From assembly GCF_000190575.1 (NCBI RefSeq), contig NC_015164.1, positions 2,806,001 to 2,870,000 of the forward strand: a stretch of DNA of 64,000 nucleotides, read 5' to 3'. The position numbers and the translations under genes were made by a program. The notes under the pieces are model-generated. The model did not search any database, was not told where the DNA came from, and worked only from the letters and a program-made list of their open reading frames with translations. The stretch is from Phocaeicola salanitronis DSM 18170 (GTDB lineage Bacteria; Bacteroidota; Bacteroidia; Bacteroidales; Bacteroidaceae). This document shows, piece after piece, positions 34,567-44,810 of the stretch; within the stretch, counting starts at the first letter, position 1; every line of letters begins with the position of its first letter.

Positions 34567-34632
34567 ATAAGCAGGTAATGATAAAAAAACGAAAAACTAT
34601 CGGGCGCATACCTGTGCTGAGGTGAAAATCAC

Positions 34633-34640
34633 TATCTTTG
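34633..34640 (+). promoter_or_regulatory. -7 element for the DUF2723 gene
   Basis: TATCTTTG, exact TAnnTTTG, 47 bases before the ATG at 34688. Confidence 0.55.
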
Positions 34641-34687
34641 CGCCGATTATGCAAATTTGGCAGAGAAATTAAACAAACCCATTCATA

Positions 34688-37600
34688 ATGAAACAATACA
34701 ACAAGATTAACAACCTGGTAGGCTGGATCGCTTTTCTTATCGCGGCATGTACCTATTGCATGACCATTGAGCCGACTGCCAGTTTCTGGGATTGTCCCGA
34801 ATTCATTACCACCGGATATAAACTGGAAGTAGGCCATCCGCCCGGTGCGCCGTTCTTTATGCTTACTGCCAATTTGTTCAGCCAATTCACGAGCGACCCT
34901 TCGCAAGTGGCACGGATGGTGAATATCATGAGTGCGTTGATGAGCGCGGCATGTATTCTTTTCCTGTTTTGGAGCATCACGCACCTTGTCAAGAAGCTGA
35001 TTTGTCCCGATGAAAAGGAGATGACCGCCGGAAAGCTTATTGCCATCATGGGCTCGGGCTTGGTAGGCGCATTGGCTTATACGTGGAGCGACACCTTCTG
35101 GTTCAGTGCCGTAGAAGGTGAGGTATATGCTTACTCCAGCCTTTTCACCGCCGTCGTATTTTGGTTGATATTGAAATGGGAAAACCGTGCGACAGAGGCG
35201 CATAGCGACCGTTGGCTTATTCTGATTGCTTATCTGACGGGCTTGTCTATCGGCGTGCATTTGTTGAACTTGCTTTGTATTCCGGCGATTGTGCTGGTAT
35301 ATTATTATAAGAAGAATCCGAATGCCAACCTGAAAGGAAGCCTGTTGGCGCTTTGCGGTTCGATGGTATTGATTGCCGTGGTGCTTTACGGCATTGTGCC
35401 GGGCATTGTGAAGATAGGCGGATGGTTCGAGCTTTTGTTTGTCAATGGTTTCGGGTTCTCGTTCAATACCGGACTCATTATCTATATTATCCTGTTGGCG
35501 GCAAGCCTTGTATGGGGTATATACGAAAGCTATACCTTGCGGAGCCGCAAGCGGATGAATATTTCCTTCCTTACTACCGTGGGCTTGCTGGGCATTCCTT
35601 TCTACGGACACGGGGTGAGCAGTGTGATTATCGGCATTATCGTGCTGGCGGTATTGGCATTCTATCTGTTTGCCAATCTTCCCGAAAAATACCGGGTCAG
35701 CGCACGTACGCTCAACACTTCTTTGCTCTGCCTGATGATGATGGTGGTAGGGTATTCTTCGTATGCCGTCATCGTCATCCGTTCTTCGGCGAATACGCCG
35801 ATGGACCAGAACTCGCCCGAAGATATCTTTACCTTGGGCGAATACCTGGGACGTGAGCAATACGGTACGCGTCCGCTTTTCTATGGGCAGACATACGCTT
35901 CGAAAGTCGCATTGGAAGAAGTGGACGGAGGATGCGTATATGCCATGACCGAAGGTGCGCCGGTGTACCAACGCAAGGAGAAAGAAAATCCTGACGAGAA
36001 GGACAGCTACGAAGTGGTGCGCCATAAGAATGAATACAAGTATGCGCAGAACATGATTTTCCCGCGTATGTATAGCGACGCGCATGCGGCGGCATACGAG
36101 AGTTGGCTGGGAGGCGTGGAAGGCCGTCAGGTTCCGTACGACCAATGCGGAGAAATGCTGATGGTGAAGATTCCGACCCAGTGGGACAACATCAAGTTCT
36201 TCTTCATCTACCAGCTGAACTATATGTACTGGCGTTATTTCATGTGGAATTTTGCCGGACGGCAGAACGATATACAAGGTCAGGGCGAAATCGAGCATGG
36301 CAACTGGATTACCGGCATTCCGTTCATTGATAAGGCGTTGGTGGGCGACCAAAGCTTATTGCCCAGTGAGCTGAAGAACAACAAAGGGCACAATGTGTTC
36401 TATTGCCTGCCTTTGATATTGGGAATCATCGGCTTGTTCTGGCAGGCATACCGGGGCGAACGGGGCATCCAGCAGTTCTGGATTGTCTTCTTCCTTTTCT
36501 TTATGACCGGACTTGCCATTGTGTTATATCTGAACCAGACTCCCCAGCAGCCGCGTGAGCGGGACTATGCGTATGCAGGCTCGTTCTATGCCTTTGCCAT
36601 TTGGATTGGTCTGGGAGTAGCCGCTATTGCCGAATGGTTGAAAACGAAATTGGGCGAGAAGCCGTCGGCTATTCTGGCAAGTGCCGTATGCTTGCTTGTG
36701 CCTTTGCAGATGGTGAGCCAGACATGGGACGACCATGACCGGAGCGGACGCTATACGTGCCGTGACTTCGGACAGAACTACCTGAACTCGGTACAGGCAG
36801 AAGGCAACCCGATTATCTTTACCAACGGAGATAACGATACATTCCCCTTGTGGTACAATCAGGAGACCGAAGGCTTCCGCACCGATGTGCGTGTATGCAA
36901 CCTGAGTTATTTGCAGACCGACTGGTACATCGACCAGATGCGCCGCCCGGCATACGACTCGCCTTCCGTGCCTATTGATTGGGAACGTATCGACTATGTG
37001 CAAGGGCATAACGAAGCGGTTTACGTGCGTCCCGATGCGATGGAAACCATCAACAATTATTATAAGCAATATCCCGAAGAGGCGAAGAAAGAGTTCGGCG
37101 AAAACCCGTACGAGTTGAAGAATATCCTGAAATATTGGGTACGCTCGCCGAAGGAAGGCTTGCAGATGATTCCTACGGACAGCATTGTGATTAAGTTGGA
37201 TAAGGAGGCTATCAAGCGTTCGGGCATGTTGGCGCCCGATTCGATACCCGACTATATGCACCTTTCGTTGAAGGGCAAACGGGTATTGTATAAGAGCGAG
37301 CTGATGATGCTGGAAATGCTTGCCAATACCAATTGGGAACGTCCGATGTATATGGCGATTACCGTGGGGTCGGACAATCACTTGAACCTGACCAACAATT
37401 TCTTGCAGGAGGGGCTTGCCTACCGCATCACGCCGTTTGATAACGCGAAGTTAGGACGCCGCCTTGACTCGGAGAAGATGTACGACAACCTGATGCACAA
37501 ATTCAAGTTCGGCGGCATTGACAATCCGGATATCTATTTGGATGAAACCGTGCTCCGAATGTGCGATACGCACCGCCGCATGTTCGTGCAACTTGCTTCC

Positions 37601-38020
37601 CAATTGATTAAGGAAGGCAAGAACGACAAGGCGAAGGAAGTGCTCGACTATTGTGAAAAGGTAATCCCGAGCACCACGGTGCGTCACGATTACATCTATA
37701 GCAGCTCGAAAGAAATGGCGGATGATTATGCGGCATTGGGCGAAACCGGAAAAGCCGAGAATATCCTTGTCCAGCTGGCGAAGAACTCTGTAGAATATGC
37801 GTCATGGTACATGAGCCTTGATGAAGTGCGTTTTGCAGGTTCGTACGAAGAGTGCATGCGTCATTTCTATATCTTGGACGACGTTTGCAAGGCATTGGAA
37901 AAGCTGAAGGATGAAAACGGAAAGCCGCTGGAGTCTGCTGCAAGTTATCGCCATCAGTTCGACCAGCTGTATGGCTTGTTGGAGAACTTGGTCGGAAGCG
38001 CGAATCCGGCTCACGAATAG
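34688..38020 (+). CDS. DUF2723-family membrane protein (putative glycosyltransferase)
   Basis: 1110 residues. The N-terminal ILT-free opening NNLVGWIAFLIAACTYCMTI and EPTASFWDCPEFITTGYKLE with GHPPGAPFF is the family hallmark; the Asp/Glu in SFWDCPEF and LEVGHPPG matches the first-loop acidic motif of GT-C glycosyltransferases. About 11-13 membrane segments occupy residues 10-680. The C-terminal about 400 residues are soluble and helical (TPR-like), presumably periplasmic. In Bacteroidota this family is suspected in protein O-glycosylation. The activity is inferred from fold. It has its own promoter and is followed by a long inverted repeat. Confidence 0.85.
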   Translation: MKQYNKINNLVGWIAFLIAACTYCMTIEPTASFWDCPEFITTGYKLEVGHPPGAPFFMLTANLFSQFTSDPSQVARMVNIMSALMSAACILFLFWSITHLVKKLICPDEKEMTAGKLIAIMGSGLVGALAYTWSDTFWFSAVEGEVYAYSSLFTAVVFWLILKWENRATEAHSDRWLILIAYLTGLSIGVHLLNLLCIPAIVLVYYYKKNPNANLKGSLLALCGSMVLIAVVLYGIVPGIVKIGGWFELLFVNGFGFSFNTGLIIYIILLAASLVWGIYESYTLRSRKRMNISFLTTVGLLGIPFYGHGVSSVIIGIIVLAVLAFYLFANLPEKYRVSARTLNTSLLCLMMMVVGYSSYAVIVIRSSANTPMDQNSPEDIFTLGEYLGREQYGTRPLFYGQTYASKVALEEVDGGCVYAMTEGAPVYQRKEKENPDEKDSYEVVRHKNEYKYAQNMIFPRMYSDAHAAAYESWLGGVEGRQVPYDQCGEMLMVKIPTQWDNIKFFFIYQLNYMYWRYFMWNFAGRQNDIQGQGEIEHGNWITGIPFIDKALVGDQSLLPSELKNNKGHNVFYCLPLILGIIGLFWQAYRGERGIQQFWIVFFLFFMTGLAIVLYLNQTPQQPRERDYAYAGSFYAFAIWIGLGVAAIAEWLKTKLGEKPSAILASAVCLLVPLQMVSQTWDDHDRSGRYTCRDFGQNYLNSVQAEGNPIIFTNGDNDTFPLWYNQETEGFRTDVRVCNLSYLQTDWYIDQMRRPAYDSPSVPIDWERIDYVQGHNEAVYVRPDAMETINNYYKQYPEEAKKEFGENPYELKNILKYWVRSPKEGLQMIPTDSIVIKLDKEAIKRSGMLAPDSIPDYMHLSLKGKRVLYKSELMMLEMLANTNWERPMYMAITVGSDNHLNLTNNFLQEGLAYRITPFDNAKLGRRLDSEKMYDNLMHKFKFGGIDNPDIYLDETVLRMCDTHRRMFVQLASQLIKEGKNDKAKEVLDYCEKVIPSTTVRHDYIYSSSKEMADDYAALGETGKAENILVQLAKNSVEYASWYMSLDEVRFAGSYEECMRHFYILDDVCKALEKLKDENGKPLESAASYRHQFDQLYGLLENLVGSANPAHE

Positions 38021-38110
38021 TTAATAATTAATAGGGAATAGTGCACAATGGATAGTTTGTAAAGGTTTTATGCCTTATACCGTTATTCACTATTCCCTAT
38101 TAATTATTAA
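38021..38110. repeat. 23-bp perfect inverted repeat
   Basis: TTAATAATTAATAGGGAATA... (38021-38043) and its exact reverse complement (38088-38110) enclose 44 bases, starting at the base after the DUF2723 stop codon. The A/T-rich ends suggest a repetitive element or bidirectional terminator. It nearly fills the gap to the next gene. Confidence 0.75.
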
Positions 38111-38144
38111 TTGTTCATTATTAAATTATTAACTGCTATCAGAA

Positions 38145-38756
38145 ATGCTCATCGAACAACCCCCGTTGATACTTCGTTGGATTTATCCGCGTGCTATGTG
38201 GCGGATGGATAAGAATGAAAAATCGGTCTATCTGACTTTTGATGACGGGCCTATCCCCGTTATTACTCCATGGGTGCTCGACCTGTTGGATAAATACGGC
38301 ATTAAAGCCACGTTTTTTATGGTAGGCGATAACATACGAAAGCATCCCGAAGAATTCCGTATGGTGGTAGAGCGCGGGCATCGTCTCGGGAATCATACGT
38401 TCAACCACATCCGTGGTTTCGAATACCTGAGCCAGAATTACCTGGCAAACACCGATAAGGCGAACGAATACCTGCATACCGACCTTTTCCGCCCTCCTCA
38501 CGGGCACATGCGTTGGGTGCAATATCATGTCTTAAAGAAGAAATACCGCATTGTGATGTGGGACCTTGTCACCCGCGATTATAGCAAGCGCCTTACCGGA
38601 CCGCAGGTGCTTGCCAAGGTGAAGAAATACGTCCGTAACGGCTCTATCATTACTTTCCACGATTCCATTAAGTCTGAACCCCGCTTGAAGTATGCCCTTC
38701 CCCGTGCTATCGAATGGTTATTGGCGCAAGGCTATACGTTCAAAGTCTTCGATTGA
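38145..38756 (+). CDS. Polysaccharide deacetylase (NodB domain, CE4)
   Basis: 203 residues. Motif 1 TFDDGP is at 31-36 (catalytic and metal Asp), motif 2 GNHTFNH with metal His84 and His88, motif 3 RPPHGHMR near 117, motif 4 WDLVTRDYSK near 140, and motif 5 IITFHDS with the late catalytic His. It removes N-acetyl groups from peptidoglycan or other amino-sugar polymers. No signal peptide is seen, although a short hydrophobic N-terminus (PPLILRWIYP) is present, so location is uncertain. Confidence 0.9.
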   Translation: MLIEQPPLILRWIYPRAMWRMDKNEKSVYLTFDDGPIPVITPWVLDLLDKYGIKATFFMVGDNIRKHPEEFRMVVERGHRLGNHTFNHIRGFEYLSQNYLANTDKANEYLHTDLFRPPHGHMRWVQYHVLKKKYRIVMWDLVTRDYSKRLTGPQVLAKVKKYVRNGSIITFHDSIKSEPRLKYALPRAIEWLLAQGYTFKVFD

Positions 38757-38792
38757 TATATCTTCGTTTTCAAAGCTAACTATCTCTGTCCC

Positions 38793-38880
38793 CAGTCCTG
38801 ATAGGCTGGTACTGCTGTTTTGACAGGTCAGTACTCCAGTCCTGGCAGGCTAGGACTGCAGTCCTGATAGGAAGGACTGA
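38793..38880. repeat. Tandem array C: four 22-bp units
   Basis: Units start at 38793, 38815, 38837 and 38859. Three begin CAGTCCTG and the second is diverged (CTGTTTTGACAGG); unit 3 ends AGGACTG, giving 7-bp dyad ends CAGTCCT/AGGACTG. It lies after the deacetylase gene and 480 bases before susC. From 38881 to about 39282 I see no gene and no further repeats. Confidence 0.75.
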
Positions 38881-39282
38881 GAAAAGAATATGGATACATA
38901 AAATGAAGCAGCTGTCTGCTTCGGGGACTTGTTCTTGTTTCATTGCCGTTCTTATCTTATAGTGTCTTGTCTGCCGGAAGTGAGAAATGCGCTATAAGAA
39001 CTGGAGTTTGTCTCAAATTATTACTCCCTCAGTCTTCATGACATTGTGCTATGCCGTAGATATCCCTATTGGGATTGTTCCTCTTGTCTGTTAAAGAAAC
39101 TTGCTCATCTGCATTCGATTGTGAATATTAGCTTAATATTCGGAAATATATCCTTTTCTCTTCAATTTTTCTTGTGCAGGTTTTACTTTGAAAAATAACA
39201 GGTTCATCCGATGGAAAAAACGGTTCGTTGAATAGTCATTTGCTGCGTGTGTAATCCTGCTTTACACAGATGTTTAAATTCA

Positions 39283-39290
39283 TATATTTG
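39283..39290 (+). promoter_or_regulatory. -7 element of the susCD pair
   Basis: TATATTTG, exact TAnnTTTG, 71 bases before the ATG at 39362. A TTTA at 39261 lies near the -33 distance. Confidence 0.55.
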
Positions 39291-39361
39291 TTTTAGGCGA
39301 AATTATAAAAGGATTTTCGTTGCCTTAATCTTATTGTATAATTTTTTAAAACTTAAATCGT

Positions 39362-42300
39362 ATGTATGTAAAACAAATTGTGCAGAAAGCATTCGCAGTC
39401 CTTTGGGTGAACATGCTATGTTTGGCGGCGTTTGCGCAAGAACGTTCGATTACGGGAACGGTCGTTGATGAAGCCAATGAGCCGATTATTGGTGCAAATA
39501 TTACTGAATTGGGTACTACTAATGGGGTAATTACCGATTTGGATGGTAATTTTACGTTGAATGTGCAGGCGGACGCAAAGATTCAAATTTCGTTTATTGG
39601 TTACATTATGCAGACGGTAGCTGTTGGGAACCGGACACATTTTGACATTGTGTTGAAAGAAGACACCAAAACGCTTGATGAAGTGGTGGTGGTAGGTTAT
39701 GGAACCATGAAAAAAAGCGATTTGACTGGTTCTATTGCCTCTGTTTCTTCTGAGAAATTGGCATCCCGCGGTACGGTACGTGTAGAAGACGCATTGCAGG
39801 GGGCGATACCCGGTGTGAATATTACGCAAAGCAACAGCCGTGCCAACGGAAGTTTTGACATGCAAATCCGCGGACAAGCATCTATCAACAACAGCAGTGA
39901 CCCGCTTTTTGTGGTTGATGGAATGGTTGTCTCATCCATTGATTTCTTGAATCCTGAAGATATAGAGCGGATAGATGTATTGAAAGACGCGTCTTCTACC
40001 GCCATTTACGGTTCGCGCGCTTCTGCGGGTGTAATCGTCATTACGACAAAAGGCGCGGGAGCGGGACAGGGCAAGGCACAACCGGTGGAAATCTCTTACG
40101 ATGGTTATTATGGTGTCCGCAAGGTGGCGCGCATGCCTGAACTTATGGATTCGCGCGAATGGATGCAATACCGGTTTGCCCGCTATACAGAAGGAACGGT
40201 AGATGAGGACGGGCATGTAACGTATGTCATGACTGACTCTAACTTGCAATCGGTGTTTCAAAATGGAACCGATTGGCAGAATTCTACATTGATGCAAAGG
40301 TATTTGACGAATGAGACTTATGACTGGTCTGACTATGTGTTGCGCACCGCGACACAACAAAACCATTATATCAGCGCGAGCGGTGCTACGGAGAAAACCA
40401 GTTATCGTTTGGGCATGGGGTACCAGAGTGAAGAAAATGTTTTCAAGAACAACGATTACCAGCGTTTTAATATCAAAGGTTCGTTTGACAGTAAGCTGTC
40501 AAAAGTCGTCGAAGCCGGTATGTCGGTCAATTTGGTACACGATGTGCAGGATGACTGGATTACCGCGACTTCAAGCAGTTATTCTCCTTATAATAATGCT
40601 TTCTGGATGGCGCCGGTCTTGTCTCCTTATGAAGAAGACGGAAGTCTGGCTGCTCTTCCGGGAAAAGTAGGGACCATGTCATTGACTTCTACCCCTTCTC
40701 CTTTGGTGGATTTTGTCATCGATGCGTATGATAATGAAACCCGTAAGTTTCATACTTTCGGTAATATGTATCTGCGTTTTAACATTTTGGAAGGATTACG
40801 TTTTACGACCACTTTTTCTCCCAATTACTATCATGGCAGGCAAGGCATTTTCTACGGGACGGGAGTTTCAGATGAGTATCCGTTGGGAACTGCTTATTAC
40901 CAGAGTCAGGAACATAACCAGGCTTCTGTAATCAATACAGAGCGTCTGGACTGGACTTGGGATAATCAGATTGATTATGCAAAGACGTGAGGAGAGCATT
41001 CATTGAACGTCATGGGGCTGTTTTCCATGTATGCTTCGAATAAGGAAACTTATACGCAAACCGTAAACGATATTTCAGATGACAAATTATCTTACCATGC
41101 GATGGATAAAGGGTCGGGTACAAAGACCATAGAATCTACTTATACCGAATCGTCCTTGGTATCAGTCGCTACCCGTTTGAATTATTCTTATAAGGGGCGT
41201 TACATGGCAACGGCAACCATACGTGCTGACGGTTCTTCCCGGTTTGCCAAAGGTAACCGTTGGGGATGGTTCCCCTCGGCAGCTGTGGCATGGCGTATGT
41301 CGGAAGAAAGCTTTATGAAGGATGTCCGTTGGCTCGACAATTTGAAGCTTCGTCTCTCTTATGGTATTACCGGAAACAATAACGTAGACGATTATGTCAC
41401 GGAATCTTCGGCTTCAGGTCCTAATTATGTTACTATCAATGGGATAGAATATCAAGGATATTATCCGAACGGGCTGATAGACAAAGACCTTATTTGGGAA
41501 CGCATCAAGGAATTTGACGCGGGAGTGGATATCGGTGTGTTGCGGAACCGCATCAACCTTACTGCCGACTTTTACCGGCGCATATCCGACGGGCAGATAA
41601 TGGACTCTACCGTTCCTCTTGAAACAGGAGAAAGTTCAGTCACAACCAATATCGGATGTGTGCAAAATACCGGTATAGAGCTGGCATTGGGGCTGGGCAT
41701 CATACGTACCAAGAATTTCACTTGGGACATGAACCTTGCCTTTGCGCGGAACTGGAACAAGATTACCGAATTGCCGAACGGTGACGACACATCGAATAAT
41801 TGGTTTATCGGCGAGAGCCTGAATGTATTGCGTGGCTATACAGGTGCGGGAGTGGTTACGGAAGACGGGGTGACCATGAATACCGTGAATGGGAAAAAAC
41901 ATTATACCTTGAAAGAAGTATATCAGAAGTATGGATGGTACGAAGGGCAATATGCAGTGAACGACTGGAACGATGATGGGGTAATCAGTGAGGAGGATAA
42001 GCAAATCTATGGTTGTACCGACCCCAAATGGACAGGCAGCCTGAGTTCGACCATGACGTATAAAGGATTTGATTTTTCATTCATGCTGTATACGAAACAA
42101 GGGCAATGGTCCCGCAGTTATTTTCATGAACAATATCTGGACTATAGTGACCGTGGGCGGCAGAAAATGAGCTTTGACTATTATATTCCTGCCGGAACTC
42201 CGGTATTGGACGAAGACGGGAATGTAACGACTCTCACCGAAGCCCATTACGGCGAATATCCTTACCCGACCAATATGGATAAAACGGCGGGCGGTTATTT

Positions 42301-42556
42301 CGACAAGAGCAGTGATGCGGTGCGCTATCACAAGACATCTTTTGTAAAAGTGAAAAACATTACGTTAGGCTATACTTTCCCGCAAAAGTGGATGAGCAAG
42401 TTTGCCGTGAAGCATTTGCGCCTTTACCTCAATGTGCTGAATCCGTTCTGTTTTACCGATTATGAAGGGTTTGACCCGGAATGGGCAGATGCCAACCTTA
42501 CAAATGGCGGTCCGGCTTCTGTTACTTATCAGGTGGGTGTGAACCTTAAGTTTTAA
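39362..42556 (+). pseudogene. SusC-family TonB-dependent transporter interrupted by one TGA
   Basis: A single frame of 1065 codons carrying one stop, TGA at 40988-40990 (codon 543). It has a signal peptide ending AAFAQ, carboxypeptidase-like domain (ITGTVVDEANEPIIGANITE), TonB box region DEVVVVGYGTMKKSDLTGSI, plug (SDPLFVVDGMVVSS, then IYGSRASAGVIVITTKG) and a full barrel ending in TYQVGVNLKF. The residues around the stop (DYAK-T-stop-GEHSLNVMGLFS) fit a Trp codon TGG changed to TGA. Everything downstream is intact, so this is a recent nonsense mutation, a sequencing error or a phase of variation. SusC proteins import glycan fragments with SusD. Confidence 0.85.
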
Positions 42557-42580
42557 CAATAACCAATAATTACTATACGT

Positions 42581-44359
42581 ATGAGAAAGACAATTGAATT
42601 ATTATACACTTTCATCGCTGCAGGCAGCATGGTGTTGGCTGGATGTGATGATTTTCTTACTCCTGAAAATAAGAGTGCAGTGACGGATACGGATTATTTC
42701 GCTACTTCCGACGGTTTCCAGTCACTGGTGTACGATGCGTATGCACAGTTGGACCCGCTTTTCAATGATAGTGATACGCCTCTTTATTTCAATGCCGGGA
42801 CGGACTTGTATCAGCAAGGGCGCAAGACATCCGACCAGGCATTACACCGCTGGCTGAACTTTACGCCCGAAAACGGTACGGTAGAAACGTTTTATACGGA
42901 ATGCTATGACGGCATCCGTTCTTGTCTGGCTATCCAGTATTATGCGCCGAACGCTTCGGTTGACGATGAAACCAAACAAAAAGCGATTGACGAAGGGCGT
43001 TTTGTGGAAGCATTGTTTTACTATTTGCTGGTGAATAATTTCGGTGGAGTGCCGATTGTTACCGAATATGCTGATACGGCAGTAAAAGGTTATCCTCGGG
43101 CGACGGCTGAAGAAGTGTATAATTACATTATCGGAGAGCTGGAAAGCATCATCTCGAACAATCTGCTGGTGGAGTCTTCTGCAACTGCCGGCGGAGGAGA
43201 AGCCAGTATCGAGGCGGCTAAAGCCTTGCTTGCCAAAACTTATCTGTCGGCTGCATGGGATTTGGGAAATGACGCATATTTTTCCGAAGCCGCCCGATAT
43301 GCCGATGAAGTGATTGACGGGCGTTCCTTGACCACAGAGTTCGCAGATTTGTGGGCTGCTGATTATTCGGGCGATGATGATGCCGAATTCATCTTTGACC
43401 TTGAATTTGATTTCGACAGCACCCACGACCAGACAGACGGTAATTGCTGGCAGAACTTTTATTGCAATTATTATGGAGGTTCGGAAGAAGGGATGAAAAA
43501 CGGTGCCTCATGCTATGTCCCTTACATGCATACGCTCAGGTATTTCGAAGAAGGTGATAAGCGTTATGATGCCACCTTTATGAAAACATTGTTGGTAACC
43601 GGCGCTTGGGATCCTGACCAGGGGTTTAAGCAAGACGGGAATCCGTTGGGAGACTATTTCGGGTTTTATGAAAATGGCAATACAGCCATGGGGCGTATGG
43701 TAGGCGTATATTATCCGGCTTATTGGGAATGCGACGATGAATCGGTATCGGCATGGCGTGCCGAAGATCCGGAGAACCGAGAGCAGACATACGTTATCCC
43801 GCAAAACGAAAAAACGGCGATTATGGATCCGATGTCAACTTATGAGACGGACCGGGAAGAGGTCGATAACGGCGTTATTCTGAAATACGATTTGGAGACC
43901 GAGTGTTATCAAAAAAGCTGGTCTATTCAGCCCTGCCGTAAATTTGATGACAGCAATACGGCAAGCTATAACAGTGACCGCAGTTTCCGTGACATTCATA
44001 TCATTACCCTGCCTGAAATCTTTTTGGTTGCGGCAGAGGCGTATCTGAAAAGCGGGGATTCCGCTACGGCATTGGAACGTTTGAATACCATACGCCGCAG
44101 GGCAGGCGTAGCCGATGTGGCGAGTGTGGATGTGGATGCAATCCTGAAAGAATCGGCATGTGAAATGTTCGGTAACGGATATCGCCGTATGGACCTTCGC
44201 CGTACAGGCAAACTGATTGAATACAATAATCTGTATAATTCGGAGTTGCAAGGAACGGCAGAGTCGGCGATTGGGGAAAAACTTTTATGGCCCATTCCGC
44301 AAGCGGCGATAGATGCCAATGACCAGCTATCTTCTGCCGACCAGAATCCGGGATATTAA
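42581..44359 (+). CDS. SusD/RagB-family surface glycan-binding lipoprotein
   Basis: 592 residues. Lipobox LAGC (Cys22) is followed by DDFLTPENKSAVTDTDYFAT, the canonical SusD opening. FYYLLVNNFGGVPIVTEYAD and EAKALLAKTYLSAAW-type TPR helices lie in the middle. ALERLNTIRRRAGV and ESACEMFGNGYRRMDLRRTG with LLWPIPQAAIDANDQ mark the C-terminal SusD domain. It caps the SusC barrel at the cell surface. It lies 24 bases after susC, so is cotranscribed. No enzyme, regulator or binding-lipoprotein gene follows, so the target glycan is unknown. Confidence 0.93.
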   Translation: MRKTIELLYTFIAAGSMVLAGCDDFLTPENKSAVTDTDYFATSDGFQSLVYDAYAQLDPLFNDSDTPLYFNAGTDLYQQGRKTSDQALHRWLNFTPENGTVETFYTECYDGIRSCLAIQYYAPNASVDDETKQKAIDEGRFVEALFYYLLVNNFGGVPIVTEYADTAVKGYPRATAEEVYNYIIGELESIISNNLLVESSATAGGGEASIEAAKALLAKTYLSAAWDLGNDAYFSEAARYADEVIDGRSLTTEFADLWAADYSGDDDAEFIFDLEFDFDSTHDQTDGNCWQNFYCNYYGGSEEGMKNGASCYVPYMHTLRYFEEGDKRYDATFMKTLLVTGAWDPDQGFKQDGNPLGDYFGFYENGNTAMGRMVGVYYPAYWECDDESVSAWRAEDPENREQTYVIPQNEKTAIMDPMSTYETDREEVDNGVILKYDLETECYQKSWSIQPCRKFDDSNTASYNSDRSFRDIHIITLPEIFLVAAEAYLKSGDSATALERLNTIRRRAGVADVASVDVDAILKESACEMFGNGYRRMDLRRTGKLIEYNNLYNSELQGTAESAIGEKLLWPIPQAAIDANDQLSSADQNPGY

Positions 44360-44433
44360 CGGCTTTTTGCCAAGAGTTATGCCAATTGTTAAGGCGAATA
44401 CGCTGAAAGTTACAGATGGTAACTGTAAACATG

Positions 44434-44482
44434 AAAAGAACCATATCAAACTCGTTGTTGAGTGCGGTATGGTTCTTTTTTT
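44434..44482 (+). terminator. Terminator of the susCD operon
   Basis: AAAAGAACCATA pairs with TATGGTTCTTTTTTT around a 20-base loop, 75 bases after the susD stop. Confidence 0.8.
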
Positions 44483-44506
44483 GCTCCTGCCTTACAAGTT
44501 ATTTTA

Positions 44507-44680
44507 GAGTCTGTTTAAATTTTGCTCAGGTTAATTTTGCGAATTGTTTTCGAGGATGTTTTTCTGATTTTATGAGAAGGATAGCGGGCTATCTGACGAA
44601 TAAAATCGGGAAAACAGACCGGAAACAAACGCAAAAGAACCTGATAGAATATTACTTTATTGGAAAATTTAAACAGGCTC
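44507..44680. mobile_element. MITE-like element, diverged copy 3
   Basis: Ends GAGTCTGTTTAAATTTT and AAAATTTAAACAGGCTC are terminal inverted repeats with one mismatch, and TTA flanks both sides (44504-44506, 44681-44683), consistent with a 3-bp target duplication. The interior ATGAGAAGGATAGCGGGCTA and following TCTGACGAA match the core of copies 1 and 2. The end sequence resembles IS5-group ends from memory, so an IS5-type transposase may move this family. Confidence 0.7.
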
Positions 44681-44751
44681 TTAGCTTGAATCTGTTTTCA
44701 ATGATTCCCAGAGTTTACATATTCCGAAACATGCTGCGACGGTCTTTTTTA

Positions 44752-44784
44752 TTTGTCCGTTTCAGAATAATTTCGTTCCTTTGC
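44752..44784 (+). promoter_or_regulatory. Candidate promoter of the ATPase/nuclease gene
   Basis: TTTG at 44752-44755, 21 bases, then TTCCTTTG at 44777-44784; the -7 box has one deviation from TAnnTTTG. It lies 27 bases before the ATG at 44811. Confidence 0.45.
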
Positions 44785-44810
44785 ATAAACCCTTAAAAAC
44801 GTAATTCACA

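Noticed and set aside
34502..36352. 616-residue open frame on the minus strand
   Set aside because: It is antisense to the DUF2723 gene, His/Gln/Arg-rich with no domain, and arises from codon bias of the real gene.
40988..40990. Selenocysteine or programmed readthrough at the susC TGA
   Set aside because: No selenocysteine-type stem-loop is evident and SusC proteins have no selenocysteine; nonsense mutation or error is simpler.
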